Notes: generated from the sequence alone by a model not told the origin. Positions 16,937 through 25,912 are shown, numbered from the stretch's first letter. The stretch is 64,000 bases of DNA from Sutcliffiella horikoshii (GCF_021991925.1 NZ_RXZI01000001.1:248001-312000); one strand, 5' to 3'. Numbers and translations: made by a program.

Positions 16937-17106
16937 TTACCTCTCCCCTTTCCAAAGTTGATACTTTACTTTATGTAACAAACTCTGAATGTGTATGGGC
17001 GGATGCCCGGTATGAAGGTGAAAAGCTATATACCTGTCATAGGACAATTCCCTTACCACATACAAGTAAATAGAGGTTTGTGTAAGTTTAGAGGAGGGAG
17101 AAAAAG

Positions 17107-18003
17107 ATGTTTACTCGGATAAATCGGCTGCAAATACCGTTGCCAAAACCAAAAAATCCCGATCCCAATGGAGCGGCAGCTGTGCAGGAGCTGCTTGGTG
17201 GGAAGTTTGGTGAAATGTCTACACTAAATAACTATATGTTCCAATCATTCAACTTCCGAAATAAAAAGAAGCTGAAGCCTTTTTTTGATCTGGTCGCAAG
17301 CATTACAGCAGAGGAGCTTGGACATGTTGAGTTGGTAACTACGACGATCAACCTGATGCTTGAGGGGGTTACATACCCTGCTCCACCTGATGCGACACCT
17401 CTAAGGGATACAAAGGATCTCCGCAATACGTATCATTATATTGTGAATGCACAGACAGCACTTCCGGGGGATTCTATGGGAAGGGCATGGACAGGGGATA
17501 ATGTTTTTAACAGCGGAAACCTTGTGTTGGACCTGCTTCACAACTTTTTTCTGGAATGCGGGGCTAGAACCCATAAAATGAGGGTGTATCAAATGACTGA
17601 CAACCCTGTGGCAAGGGAGATGATCGGGTATCTTTTAGTACGTGGCGGCGTTCACGTGGTGGCGTATGCAAAGGCGCTGGAAATAGCGACAGGAGTCGAC
17701 ATCACGAAGCTTGTCCCGATACCTAGTTTGGAGAACAAAGCTTTCGAAACGACTCGGAAGTTTGAGGCAGAAGGAGTGCATAGAAAGCTGTACACCTTCA
17801 GTGCTACTGATTACAAGGATGTAGCTATGATTTGGAAAGGTAATCATCCTGAAGATGGGGGCAAACTAGAGGTGATTCAAGGAACACCTCCTGGAGGGCC
17901 GATGCCAGATCTTGAAAGTGTGCCAGAGGAATTCGCACCAGGCATTTCCCATGAGGATTTTATGGAAATTGCAAAGAGGCTGCAACGTTCTGCAGGAATA
18001 TAG
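17107..18003 (+). CDS. Manganese catalase (YdbD-like)
   Basis: A 298-residue ferritin-like protein of the dimanganese catalase family, which converts hydrogen peroxide to water and oxygen. Expected metal ligands are visible: Glu36 in KFGEMSTL, Glu70 and His73 in AEELGHVE, Glu150 in FFLECGARTH and His183 in GGVHVVAYAKAL. The length is normal. ATG follows GAGGAGGGAG. It is monocistronic, with a terminator directly after the gene. Related proteins are found in the cytosol or in spore coats. Confidence 0.9.
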   Translation: MFTRINRLQIPLPKPKNPDPNGAAAVQELLGGKFGEMSTLNNYMFQSFNFRNKKKLKPFFDLVASITAEELGHVELVTTTINLMLEGVTYPAPPDATPLRDTKDLRNTYHYIVNAQTALPGDSMGRAWTGDNVFNSGNLVLDLLHNFFLECGARTHKMRVYQMTDNPVAREMIGYLLVRGGVHVVAYAKALEIATGVDITKLVPIPSLENKAFETTRKFEAEGVHRKLYTFSATDYKDVAMIWKGNHPEDGGKLEVIQGTPPGGPMPDLESVPEEFAPGISHEDFMEIAKRLQRSAGI

Positions 18004-18010
18004 ATAATGG

Positions 18011-18045
18011 AAGCTTGTAGACCCTTCACTCTGCAAGCTTTTTGT
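18011..18045 (+). terminator. Intrinsic terminator of the manganese catalase gene
   Basis: AAGCTTG (18011-18017) pairs with CAAGCTT (18034-18040), followed by a short T-run. Confidence 0.72.
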
Positions 18046-18153
18046 CGTTTTAAAAGTATCCATGAAGAAATTTATATTTTCTTGTTGGAAAATATATGCT
18101 AACATCAGTTTATACATAGAAAAAAGTAAAATTATGAGGAGAATGGAACAATC

Positions 18154-19194
18154 ATGAAAAAGAAAGTAATTGCTGGTGCCCTTGTAACTTCCTTTATGTT
18201 TTCTGGACATGCTTATGCGGCTGATTATACCGTCAAATCAGGTGACTCCCTTTGGAAGATTGCCACCAATAATCAGGTGACAGTAAGCAATATCAAGACA
18301 TGGAATAACCTGAAGAGTGACCTTATCTTCCCAGGGCAAACATTATCTTTGAAGGCGAATGGAACAGGCACCACGCAACCTGCGCCAACCCAACCTGCCC
18401 CCGCCCCAAGCCAACCGACGACATCAACCTATACCATTAAATCTGGAGACTCTTTGTCATTGATTGCTAGAAATCATCAAACGACCCTAGCTAATCTGAT
18501 GAAACTAAATCCGTCCATTACAGACGTAAATAGAATATTTATCGGGCAAACAATATTGGTGGCTGCTGGTGCCCCATCCGCTCCAAGTCAGCCATCCCAA
18601 CCAGCACCTAGCCCTAGCAAACCAACGCAAGCTTCAGGGACCTACACCATCAAGAGCGGGGACAACCTCTCTTCTGTTGCAAGCAGACACGGTGTGACAT
18701 TGAGCGCATTATTAGCTGTTAATCCTGCTATCAAGGATGCCAATCGTATTTCAATTGGACAAGTTATCAACATCCCAGGAAATACACAGAGTACTCCTGT
18801 GGGAGATAATGCTTCCTGGCAAGAAAAGGCCGATGCCATCATAAAAACAGGGGAAAAGTATTTAGGAGCAAAGTATTTGTATGGAGCATCTACCAACAGA
18901 ACGGATGCGTTTGACTGTTCTTCTTATACGGTAAAAGTTTTTGCTGAAAATGGAATCAGCCTTCCGAGAACCTCTGCACAGCAAGGGAATGTTGGTAAAG
19001 AAATCCCGCTAAGCGAAATCCGTAAAGGGGATCTCGTGTTTTTCGATACAGAAGGGGACGGTGTCATCAATCATGTATCCATCGTGATGGACTCAAATAC
19101 GCTTCTGCATGCTGCAACAAACACGGGAGTAGCATTCGCTTCTTATAATACATATTGGAAACCGAGAGCTGTAAAGGCGGTACGTGTACTATAA
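18154..19194 (+). CDS. Secreted LysM / NlpC-P60 D,L-endopeptidase (LytE/LytF-like)
   Basis: A 346-residue peptidoglycan hydrolase. A signal peptide (cleavage likely after AYA) is followed by three LysM repeats, each opening with a YTVKSGDSL/YTIKSGD type motif and separated by Pro/Ser/Gln linkers, then a C-terminal NlpC/P60 domain. Catalytic Cys255 lies in DAFDCSSYT, His in INHVSIVMD and the third residue in LLHAATN. Such enzymes cut the D-Glu to meso-DAP bond in wall peptides during elongation or cell separation. ATG follows ATGAGGAGAATGG. Confidence 0.93.
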   Translation: MKKKVIAGALVTSFMFSGHAYAADYTVKSGDSLWKIATNNQVTVSNIKTWNNLKSDLIFPGQTLSLKANGTGTTQPAPTQPAPAPSQPTTSTYTIKSGDSLSLIARNHQTTLANLMKLNPSITDVNRIFIGQTILVAAGAPSAPSQPSQPAPSPSKPTQASGTYTIKSGDNLSSVASRHGVTLSALLAVNPAIKDANRISIGQVINIPGNTQSTPVGDNASWQEKADAIIKTGEKYLGAKYLYGASTNRTDAFDCSSYTVKVFAENGISLPRTSAQQGNVGKEIPLSEIRKGDLVFFDTEGDGVINHVSIVMDSNTLLHAATNTGVAFASYNTYWKPRAVKAVRVL

Positions 19195-19414
19195 TAATAA
19201 TTTACACAAAGTTAATATAGGGATTAAACAAGCTTAATAAAGAATAGGTAAAATTGGTTTTGTAAGGTTGATACATATTTCTTTGCCGTAACAAAGATGT
19301 TGCCAAATCTAACATGTCATGAACTACTCCCCTTTTTCATAGTGAATAGATGCAACCTGTCAACCTGAACCCTTACCTGTTAAAAATGGCTGCTTTCCAA
19401 ACTTCATGCCAGGA
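19195..19414. other. Non-coding region after the wall hydrolase
   Basis: No gene is visible; the stretch runs up to the terminator at 19415. I see no promoter or known RNA element in it. Confidence 0.4.
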
Positions 19415-19448
19415 AAAAAAGAGATGAATCGGATGCATCTCTTTTTTT
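19415..19448 (+). terminator. Intrinsic terminator
   Basis: AAAGAGATG pairs with CATCTCTTT around a short loop, followed by a T-run. It lies 220 bp after the wall-hydrolase gene, so the transcript would have a long 3' end. Confidence 0.78.
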
Positions 19449-19619
19449 CGTGGACTTTTTCCCCTCCTCCTCAAGTCTTAGTATCTTTCGGTATAAAGCT
19501 GGAAATGACTGTAGGTAAAAGAATGAAAGAAAACCGTTCTACAGGTTGTTATCCAAAGCGCCGCAAAAATCTATACTGATAGTGAGAACAAAACAAAGGA
19601 ATGATGGAGGATGAAAAAA

Positions 19620-19736
19620 ATGTTAACACTTTTATTGGGAAGTAAAAAAGACGTTTTGCAAAAAAAGTATGGTGCATCGATTGATGAAAAGAGAATGGAA
19701 GTATTTTTAAAAAGTGACTTAGCACGACGTTTCTAG
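19620..19736 (+). CDS. Hypothetical small basic protein (38 aa)
   Basis: ATG 19620 follows TGGAGG with 8-nt spacing and the frame ends TAG at 19736. The peptide begins MLTLLLGSKKDVLQKKYG and ends LARRF. It is hydrophilic after a short hydrophobic start. The strong ribosome site and a terminator that begins at the stop codon support a real gene. No family recognised. Confidence 0.6.
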   Translation: MLTLLLGSKKDVLQKKYGASIDEKRMEVFLKSDLARRF

Positions 19737-19771
19737 AAGGAGCTACTGAAAATGGGTGGCTTCTTTTTTTT
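19733..19771 (+). terminator. Probable terminator overlapping a stop codon
   Basis: AGAAGGAGCTAC pairs imperfectly with GTGGCTTCT and is followed by eight T. Confidence 0.6.
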
Positions 19772-19899
19772 GTCTGAATGTCCTTTCCATACAAATCATT
19801 CTATTCAAAAAACACAAACTATTACAAATTCAACTCCTATAAAATGGTATACTAGGGGAAAAGAGAGATAAAAGATTTACAAAAAAGGGTGAAGAGAAT

Positions 19900-22023
19900 T
19901 TGAATGAAGAGAGTTTTATAATCAAAGAAATAACAGCAGGTAAAAAGGAAAAATATGACCAAATCATAGAACGCTATAAAGATAAATTATTTGCCATAGC
20001 ACTTTGGATCACGGGTAATAAGGAAAATGCAGAGAATTTGGTAAAACAGGGGTTTATGAAGGCATATGGAGAGTTAGATACATATGAAGAATCATCATTG
20101 TTCTCAGAGTGGCTATATGAACAGTTTCTACCGCTTTTCAAAAAGGTAGCGAAGTCAAACAGCTCCACTCCCATTCCACTTCCACTGCATAATCCTCATC
20201 ACATTAAACTGGAAGAAGCGATATACACTCTGACACATCAAGCCAGATTGGAATTTCTGCTCATTCGAATACTCCATTTTTCCCAAGCGAATCTTTCTAG
20301 TCTAATGGAAGCGAGCATAGAAGAAATCAAAGACAGATATAAAAGCTCAATGATACATATCCGTGACCATTCATTGTTAGAAAGCTATCAAGAAAAAAGG
20401 GAATGCCTTAGTCTCAGAGAATTGATAGATTTCTATGAAGGTGAGGTCAAGGAGAAGGTTGAGGTGGAAATAAAAGACCATCTTGAATTTTGTCCAGATT
20501 GCCGGGAAGTTTTAGAAGGATTAAAAAAAGAAGAAGTCTCCCTGGATTTCGTTCTGAATTTCCCTAAGTTAGAAGAAGCTTTTAACAAAAAGGTACTCGA
20601 TGACCTCGTGGCCTATACCCCTAAAAAACCGAAGCATCGTACGTGGAAATATCAGCTTAGTGTCCTAGGTATACTTGGTACCATCTTTTTATTAGGTATA
20701 CTCATTGTTCCCAACCTGAAGCCAGTGGCAGATATGGTCACGACCTACATGAAGCATGGGACCATTTATAATGTATGGGTGGAAGGGACTTATGTGGCAA
20801 CAGATAAAGATATTTCTTTTGAAGTAACGGAAGTGGAGATGGACTCCCTCTATATGTACATCTATTATGATGTCAAAAAAGAAGGAGAAAATGAATCAAG
20901 TACTCTTACCCATGAAGATATTGATTTTTATTCCTATAAACCCATAAGAATTGTGGATGAAACAGGTAAAGAGCACCCGGTTCAAGTGACTGCACCGGAG
21001 TATCTTCGTAGCGGTCGAAAAGTGTTAGAGAAGGAAGGGGAGTACCGGCCTTTCTTTTTAGTATATATCAAGGATAAGGAAAACCTGCCAGATGAGTTTG
21101 ACATAAAAATAAACATAGCTAATCTGCAATCTAAGTATGGAAGCTGGAAGTTAGATATCCCAATCAGGTATGACAAAGTGGAGGATACTTCCGTAACTGT
21201 TACTCTGAATGAAGTAATGAACATTGAAGACAAAATGATCTTGGAGTTTATGGATGTTACCTACAGCAAGCACGGTAGCAGGTTCAGATATAACATTAGA
21301 CGTACGGATGAAGAACGGGATAAATTACTTACAGATCTGAAGACGCATGATCAAGAATACAGATTGCAGGAATTTGAATTATGGCATCAGATCGGGTTGA
21401 ATGGAATAACAAAAGATGGAAACTATTTAGTTCCGATATATTTTCATGACATGTATATGTATGATTCAAATGAACCGATCGAAATGCACTTCTCCCATTA
21501 TTATATGGATAACCAATATTATGAAGTGTCTGGAAAGCTGGAAAATCCCATGCAGGAGCTTTATGCACAAATAATGGGGGTTTATTACCAAGAACCCGCA
21601 TTCTACTCGTTGGAAATTCCGCTTGAAGAAACAGAAAGGACTCCATTGGAAGGGAAAATAAACGAGTATGAGCTGATTGACTACAGTATTGTGGCAACAA
21701 AAGACCGGTTGGGTGATGTCAGCAAGTATGAGCTAATTATCAATGGGAAAAGTGATAATTCTCGCGGAGAGATAGGGTGGACCCTTATGGATGGGAAAGG
21801 GGAATATGTACAATCCGAGGGGTGGTACCATTACGATGAACGGGATAAGAAAGGAACAAAGAAGCTGCTTCATGTGGACATTACCTCAAGGTATGACCAG
21901 GCTGCCTTTCCTGAAACCTTGGTCATTAAAGCGGATAATATATTCACGCAGTTAAAGAGCTTAGAGGGAGAGAAATTCCCATTATTTAAAGAAGAGGAAA
22001 AAGCAGAAGGCGGAACTGAATGA
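19900..22023 (+). CDS. ECF-sigma-like / zinc anti-sigma fusion membrane protein 1
   Basis: A 707-residue protein built of modules normally found in separate genes. Residues about 15-85 resemble ECF sigma region 2 (RYKDKLFAIALWITGNKENA, then LVKQGFMKAYGEL), with the acidic DAED motif degenerated to NAEN. Residues 103-160 resemble sigma region 4. Residues 169-204 form a zinc anti-sigma module: Cys169, His194, Cys198, Cys201 (HLEFCPDC). One membrane helix follows (about 252-272), then about 430 extracellular residues like the DUF4179 type of anti-sigma sensor. TTG start after AAAGGGTGAAG. Its stop overlaps the start of a paralogue (ATGA). Confidence 0.8.
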   Translation: MNEESFIIKEITAGKKEKYDQIIERYKDKLFAIALWITGNKENAENLVKQGFMKAYGELDTYEESSLFSEWLYEQFLPLFKKVAKSNSSTPIPLPLHNPHHIKLEEAIYTLTHQARLEFLLIRILHFSQANLSSLMEASIEEIKDRYKSSMIHIRDHSLLESYQEKRECLSLRELIDFYEGEVKEKVEVEIKDHLEFCPDCREVLEGLKKEEVSLDFVLNFPKLEEAFNKKVLDDLVAYTPKKPKHRTWKYQLSVLGILGTIFLLGILIVPNLKPVADMVTTYMKHGTIYNVWVEGTYVATDKDISFEVTEVEMDSLYMYIYYDVKKEGENESSTLTHEDIDFYSYKPIRIVDETGKEHPVQVTAPEYLRSGRKVLEKEGEYRPFFLVYIKDKENLPDEFDIKINIANLQSKYGSWKLDIPIRYDKVEDTSVTVTLNEVMNIEDKMILEFMDVTYSKHGSRFRYNIRRTDEERDKLLTDLKTHDQEYRLQEFELWHQIGLNGITKDGNYLVPIYFHDMYMYDSNEPIEMHFSHYYMDNQYYEVSGKLENPMQELYAQIMGVYYQEPAFYSLEIPLEETERTPLEGKINEYELIDYSIVATKDRLGDVSKYELIINGKSDNSRGEIGWTLMDGKGEYVQSEGWYHYDERDKKGTKKLLHVDITSRYDQAAFPETLVIKADNIFTQLKSLEGEKFPLFKEEEKAEGGTE

Positions 22024-24089
22024 TGGACGAGAAGTATATAAGTTCTATTTTGGAAGGGAACACACTGGCTTTTGAACCGATTATCGAGAAATATAAAAAC
22101 AGGGTCTATTGCTTTGCCTATTGGTTGCTAGGCGATTTTGTTGGAGCGGAGAAAGTGACGCAAGAATGCTTTCTTGATATTTATGGGAAGTTAGAAACCT
22201 ATCAGGATACCGAGTTATTTACTGTATGGTTTTATCGGGAGATCTTAAAGCAATTAAAAGGAAATTCAATTAAAGCGGATGGACATGCCTCCATGGAGGA
22301 GGAACAGTTTAATCATCATCCAAATCACGAGAAGGTGAAGGAATCACTTCTTTCTTTGCCTAGAAAAACTAGATTTATCCTGCTTTTAAACTATCTTTTT
22401 TCAGAGTTGGAAAACAGGCAAGCTGCAGATATTTTGGAAATGGGCATAGAAGATTATGAGGAACCTTTACTTTCTGCGAAAAAGTCATTGCATTTGAGCA
22501 TCTTGGGGACGCAGGATTTCGAACAGAAAACAGATTGCCTGGAAAAAGAAGAACTGATCCGATATTTTAATGGTGGATGGGACCAACAAAAGGAAACGGT
22601 GGAGGACCACTTGGAATTCTGTCCGGTATGCAGGTCAGCCTTGGAGGAAATAGAGCAGGAAGAGAGAGTCCTAAAGAGTGTCTTGCAACTTCCTGAGCTT
22701 GATAGCGAATTTAATGAAAAAGTTTTAAAACAACTAACCCCTTTTTCCAAATCAAGATCCAACCGTCGATCATGGAAGTATCAACTCGGAGTTGTCAGTG
22801 GTATGGTGGCTCTGCTCATTGCTGGTTTTGTGGTTATTCCTGTTATTTCACCATGGACGAAGATGGTGACCAACTATATCTATCATGGTACCTTTTATAA
22901 TGTATGGGCAGATGGTACCTATAAGGTGACTAGCAATGATATTAACGTAGAAATTACCTCTGTGGATGTCGACCCATTGCATATATTGGTTCAATACGAA
23001 GTTTCCAGTGACTTGAAAGATATTGATTATTTAGGTGAGAATGATCTATTTTCCGTTCATGCTATGGATGATGAGGGAAATACGTACCCGATGGAATCCG
23101 CCAAGCCAGTCTTGATCGGTGAGATGTTGTCAAGTAGCAAGGTCCCGGAAAGTTCAAATGATCGAAGAATATATGTAAAGTCGTTAAACGAAGAAGACCT
23201 GCCAGATAAATTCAACTTGCATTTTCATTTCCAACGTATAAAAGGCTGGGGTGGGGACTGGAAAATAGTCGTACCTATCCAATATGAAAAAGTAGTGCAA
23301 GATGTAGAAGTGGTGGAATTGAATGAGGTAAAAGTCATTGATGACAAAATAGAGGTGGAAATGCTAAGTTTGGAAAAAGGGAAGTACGGTAGCAGGTTGA
23401 AATATGATGTCAGATTGAAAGAAGAAGAAATTGAGCGGATTGAAGCCAACTTGAAAAAGACGGATCAAGAATATGACCGGCATTTTCTCATGGGTCATCA
23501 TGAAGTATCTGCAGGAGTCGTTCTGGTAAATAACGAGGAGGAGTACTTGGTTCCGATTAACTATCCCTCCATGAATAACATCATGCAAAAAGCGCCTTTT
23601 CAAATAGATTTTTCGCAACTATACACAGATAAAAACTATATGGAAGTAAAAGGAGAAGAATCATCAGGTGGCAATTATTCGGCAGAAATAAGGACAGCTA
23701 ATTATCATGAACCTGGATTTTATTCCATGACAGTGCCTTTAGAAAAATCCACAGAAGAATCATTGGACATCGACTTGGATGGCTATACGCTGAATAAGCT
23801 GTTGGTGACAAGGAAAGAAGGACTAACAACCAATGTCCTCCTAACTGGTAAGAAAACACAAACTCAAAAAGTGCGTCACTTTTTTTGGGTCTTTTCAGAT
23901 GAAAAAGGACAAAGATTGGATATCTACAGTAGGAACTCGTTTGATTTTTTTGATCAAGAAGAAAGCCATGAATTAGAAATGATTAACGTAAATGTCAAAT
24001 CAGATGTTACACATTTAATGATACAGGCTACCCAGATCTCTAATGATTATTTTTTTAAGGAAAAAGAATACAGGTTTCCTCTAAATTAG
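22020..24089 (+). CDS. ECF-sigma-like / zinc anti-sigma fusion membrane protein 2
   Basis: A 689-residue paralogue of the preceding gene with the same order: sigma-2-like region (IIEKYKNRVYCFAYWLLGDF, then TQECFLDIYGKLETY) at 15-85; sigma-4-like region with LSLPRKTRFILLLNYLFSEL at about 105-160; zinc module Cys173, His197, Cys201, Cys204 (HLEFCPVC); membrane helix at about 255-273; and a large extracellular domain beginning YIYHGTFYNVWADGTYKVT. Translation is coupled to the first gene by an ATGA overlap. The two probably arose by tandem duplication. Whether the sigma parts still bind core polymerase is unknown; both have lost consensus residues. Confidence 0.8.
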   Translation: MMDEKYISSILEGNTLAFEPIIEKYKNRVYCFAYWLLGDFVGAEKVTQECFLDIYGKLETYQDTELFTVWFYREILKQLKGNSIKADGHASMEEEQFNHHPNHEKVKESLLSLPRKTRFILLLNYLFSELENRQAADILEMGIEDYEEPLLSAKKSLHLSILGTQDFEQKTDCLEKEELIRYFNGGWDQQKETVEDHLEFCPVCRSALEEIEQEERVLKSVLQLPELDSEFNEKVLKQLTPFSKSRSNRRSWKYQLGVVSGMVALLIAGFVVIPVISPWTKMVTNYIYHGTFYNVWADGTYKVTSNDINVEITSVDVDPLHILVQYEVSSDLKDIDYLGENDLFSVHAMDDEGNTYPMESAKPVLIGEMLSSSKVPESSNDRRIYVKSLNEEDLPDKFNLHFHFQRIKGWGGDWKIVVPIQYEKVVQDVEVVELNEVKVIDDKIEVEMLSLEKGKYGSRLKYDVRLKEEEIERIEANLKKTDQEYDRHFLMGHHEVSAGVVLVNNEEEYLVPINYPSMNNIMQKAPFQIDFSQLYTDKNYMEVKGEESSGGNYSAEIRTANYHEPGFYSMTVPLEKSTEESLDIDLDGYTLNKLLVTRKEGLTTNVLLTGKKTQTQKVRHFFWVFSDEKGQRLDIYSRNSFDFFDQEESHELEMINVNVKSDVTHLMIQATQISNDYFFKEKEYRFPLN

Positions 24090-24182
24090 AGATGTAGCCT
24101 TAGAAGTTTATCTGTCCCTATTTTAATGATATCCTGCTATAATAGATAAAAGTAGATAAGGACGATGAAGGAGTACTGTCAC

Positions 24183-24485
24183 ATGAATGAAAAAGCGATT
24201 CAAACCTTTCGGGACTGTATCCCATTATTTCAAGTGCTTGCGGATGAAGCAAGACAGGATATCATTCTTCTGTTGGCAGAAAAAGAAGCATTGACTGTTA
24301 CAGAGATTGCTGATGCATCACGCCTTTCACGGCCTGCTATTTCCCATCATTTAAAGATCCTTCGCGACAATAAATTGGTGGGGATAGAACAAAAAGGTAC
24401 ACAGCGCATCTATTCCTTGAGTCTTGACTCCTCTGTTGCCATGCTGAAGAATTTAATTGGGATTGTGGAGAAGGAATGTTTATAG
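24183..24485 (+). CDS. ArsR-family transcriptional regulator
   Basis: A 100-residue winged-helix repressor with the ArsR core: FQVLADEARQDIILLLAE, LTVTEIADASRLSRPAISHH and a wing in GIEQKGTQRIYSL. The metal-binding ELCVCDL motif is absent, so it is probably not a classical arsenic sensor. The open frame starts at ATG 24165, but GAAGGAG lies inside it and fits ATG 24183. A TATAAT box at 24138 is visible. The gene ends at a hairpin terminator that has been duplicated by a repeat insertion. Confidence 0.86.
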   Translation: MNEKAIQTFRDCIPLFQVLADEARQDIILLLAEKEALTVTEIADASRLSRPAISHHLKILRDNKLVGIEQKGTQRIYSLSLDSSVAMLKNLIGIVEKECL

Positions 24486-24492
24486 TTGAGGA

Positions 24493-24517
24493 AAACAGCC
24501 AATAGATATGGCTGTTT
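24493..24517 (+). terminator. Left copy of a duplicated terminator hairpin
   Basis: AAACAGCC pairs with GGCTGTTT around AATAGATAT. The T-tract is cut to TTT by the inserted element that begins CAG at 24518. A near-identical hairpin with a full T-tract stands on the other side of the element at 24959. Confidence 0.82.
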
Positions 24518-24958
24518 CAGTGTGTAGACAAAGTCCAAAAATGATAAAAATATCTAGTTGATCGCAGTGGAAGGACCGGAGACTCCTGCGGGAGGAAGGG
24601 ACAGGGAAGACCTCGCAGGGAGTAGCCGTGGCCACTGAAAAACCCAATAACTTATCATTATAACGTTTTCTAGCTGTTGATTGCAGCAATAGGCGAAGAC
24701 TCCTGCGGGGGGATAGCGACATTCTTGAGACCCCGCAGGGCGTAGCCCGAGGAGGCTCAAGGTCGCCCCGCGGAAAGCGAAGCCTAGTGCGGAAATCAAC
24801 AGCGGTATGGAACAGATTACTAAAATTATGAACTTTTTCAGTGGCCTGGGCGTAGCCCGAGGAGGCTTCTGTACCGCCCGCGGAAAGCAAAGCTCCTGCA
24901 ACGAAGATCAACACTTCCAACAGATAACCTAACTAATTCATAGTTTGTCAACAGTCTG
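24518..24958. mobile_element. MITE-like element, family A, carrying a nested insertion
   Basis: Ends are CAGTGTGTAGACAAA (24518-24532) and the inverted TTTGTCAACAGTCTG (24944-24958). The body matches the element at 54313-54525 in the opposite orientation, for example GGGACAGGGAAGACC and CGAGGAGGCTTC. No transposase is encoded; the long minus-strand reading frame across it has no protein-like features. A second element, family B, sits inside it. Confidence 0.85.
24630..24846. mobile_element. MITE-like element, family B, nested in family A
   Basis: A 217-bp segment bounded by perfect 13-bp inverted repeats, GGCCACTGAAAAA and TTTTTCAGTGGCC. The host repeat is interrupted within GGGCGTAGCCCG, and a GGGNGTAGCC sequence is present on both sides, suggesting a target duplication of roughly 10 bp. 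The body resembles the element at 44653-44853. Confidence 0.85.
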
Positions 24959-24985
24959 AACAGCCATTAGATATGGCTGTTTTTT
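24959..24985 (+). terminator. Right copy of the duplicated terminator
   Basis: AACAGCC (24959-24965) pairs with GGCTGTT (24975-24981) around ATTAGATAT and is followed by a full T-run. It differs from the left copy by one loop base. Confidence 0.85.
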
Positions 24986-25076
24986 AATTCTGCTTGAAAC
25001 ACATCCTTCTTCCGTTACAAGTTAAAAAGTAAGCGTTATAATAAAAGGTATTAAGAATGAAAGGGTGTGTCATTAG

Positions 25077-25862
25077 ATGGAATTAAATTTAAAAGGAAAA
25101 ACAGCTCTTGTTCTAGCCTCAAGTCAAGGACTAGGAAAAGCTATTGCTGCATCTTTTGTACAAGAGGGCATCAATGTTGTTCTTGCAAGCAGGAATGAAG
25201 AAAAGCTGCTGGAAGTGGAAAGTGAACTGAAGAACTTGGAAGGCGGCCAGGTTTCCTATATTCCAACGGATATAACAGATCCAAACCAGATCAAGCAGGC
25301 CGTTCAGCACGCAATGGATACATATGGACAGTTGGATATTTTGGTGAACAACGCCGGTGGCCCACCTGCTGGTTCATTTGAGCACATTACAGACGAGCAG
25401 TGGCAACAGGCGTTTGAATTGAATCTTTTAAGCTATGTCAGAACCATCCGCGAGGCATTGCCACACTTAAAGAAAAACGGTGGGAAGATTATCAATATCG
25501 CTTCCTCCTCCATAAAGGAACCGATTCCGGGTCTTTTATTATCTAATACGTTCCGGACTGGAATAGTTGGGCTGACAAAGACACTTGCAAGCGAGCTTGC
25601 ACAGGATAATATTTTGATCAACACTGTGGCACCTGGAAGGATTGCGACAGATCGTGTTGCTTTCCTGGATGAAGTGAATGCGGAAAAGCAAGGCATCACC
25701 AAGACAGAAATGGAAGAAAAGGTAAAGGCGGGAATTCCGCTTGGACGCTACGGCGAACCGGAGGAGTTTGCGAAAGTGGTGACATTTTTGGTATCGGATG
25801 CCAACAGTTATATGACGGGAAGCTCATTCCTTGTGGATGGCGGCATGGTCAAATCCATCTGA
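25077..25862 (+). CDS. Atypical short-chain dehydrogenase/reductase family protein
   Basis: A 261-residue SDR-fold protein resembling 3-oxoacyl-ACP reductases. The cofactor loop reads SSQGLGKAIA in place of TGxxxGIG, NNAGG is present, and the C-terminus ends GSSFLVDGGM. The catalytic Tyr-x3-Lys is missing: at the aligned position the sequence is SNTFR within LLLSNTFRTGIVGLTKTLAS. This fits a known SDR-like subgroup lacking the normal tetrad, so ordinary oxidoreductase activity is doubtful. It is monocistronic or in an operon with the following gene. Confidence 0.85.
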   Translation: MELNLKGKTALVLASSQGLGKAIAASFVQEGINVVLASRNEEKLLEVESELKNLEGGQVSYIPTDITDPNQIKQAVQHAMDTYGQLDILVNNAGGPPAGSFEHITDEQWQQAFELNLLSYVRTIREALPHLKKNGGKIINIASSSIKEPIPGLLLSNTFRTGIVGLTKTLASELAQDNILINTVAPGRIATDRVAFLDEVNAEKQGITKTEMEEKVKAGIPLGRYGEPEEFAKVVTFLVSDANSYMTGSSFLVDGGMVKSI

Positions 25863-25912
25863 TACAAATCCACTGGCAATCTGTTAGATAGAGAGAAGGG
25901 AAGCTAGTAATC

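Noticed and set aside
24480-24920. Long minus-strand reading frames of 146 and 115 codons
   Set aside because: They lie entirely in the nested repeat elements, have no ribosome site and no protein-like composition.
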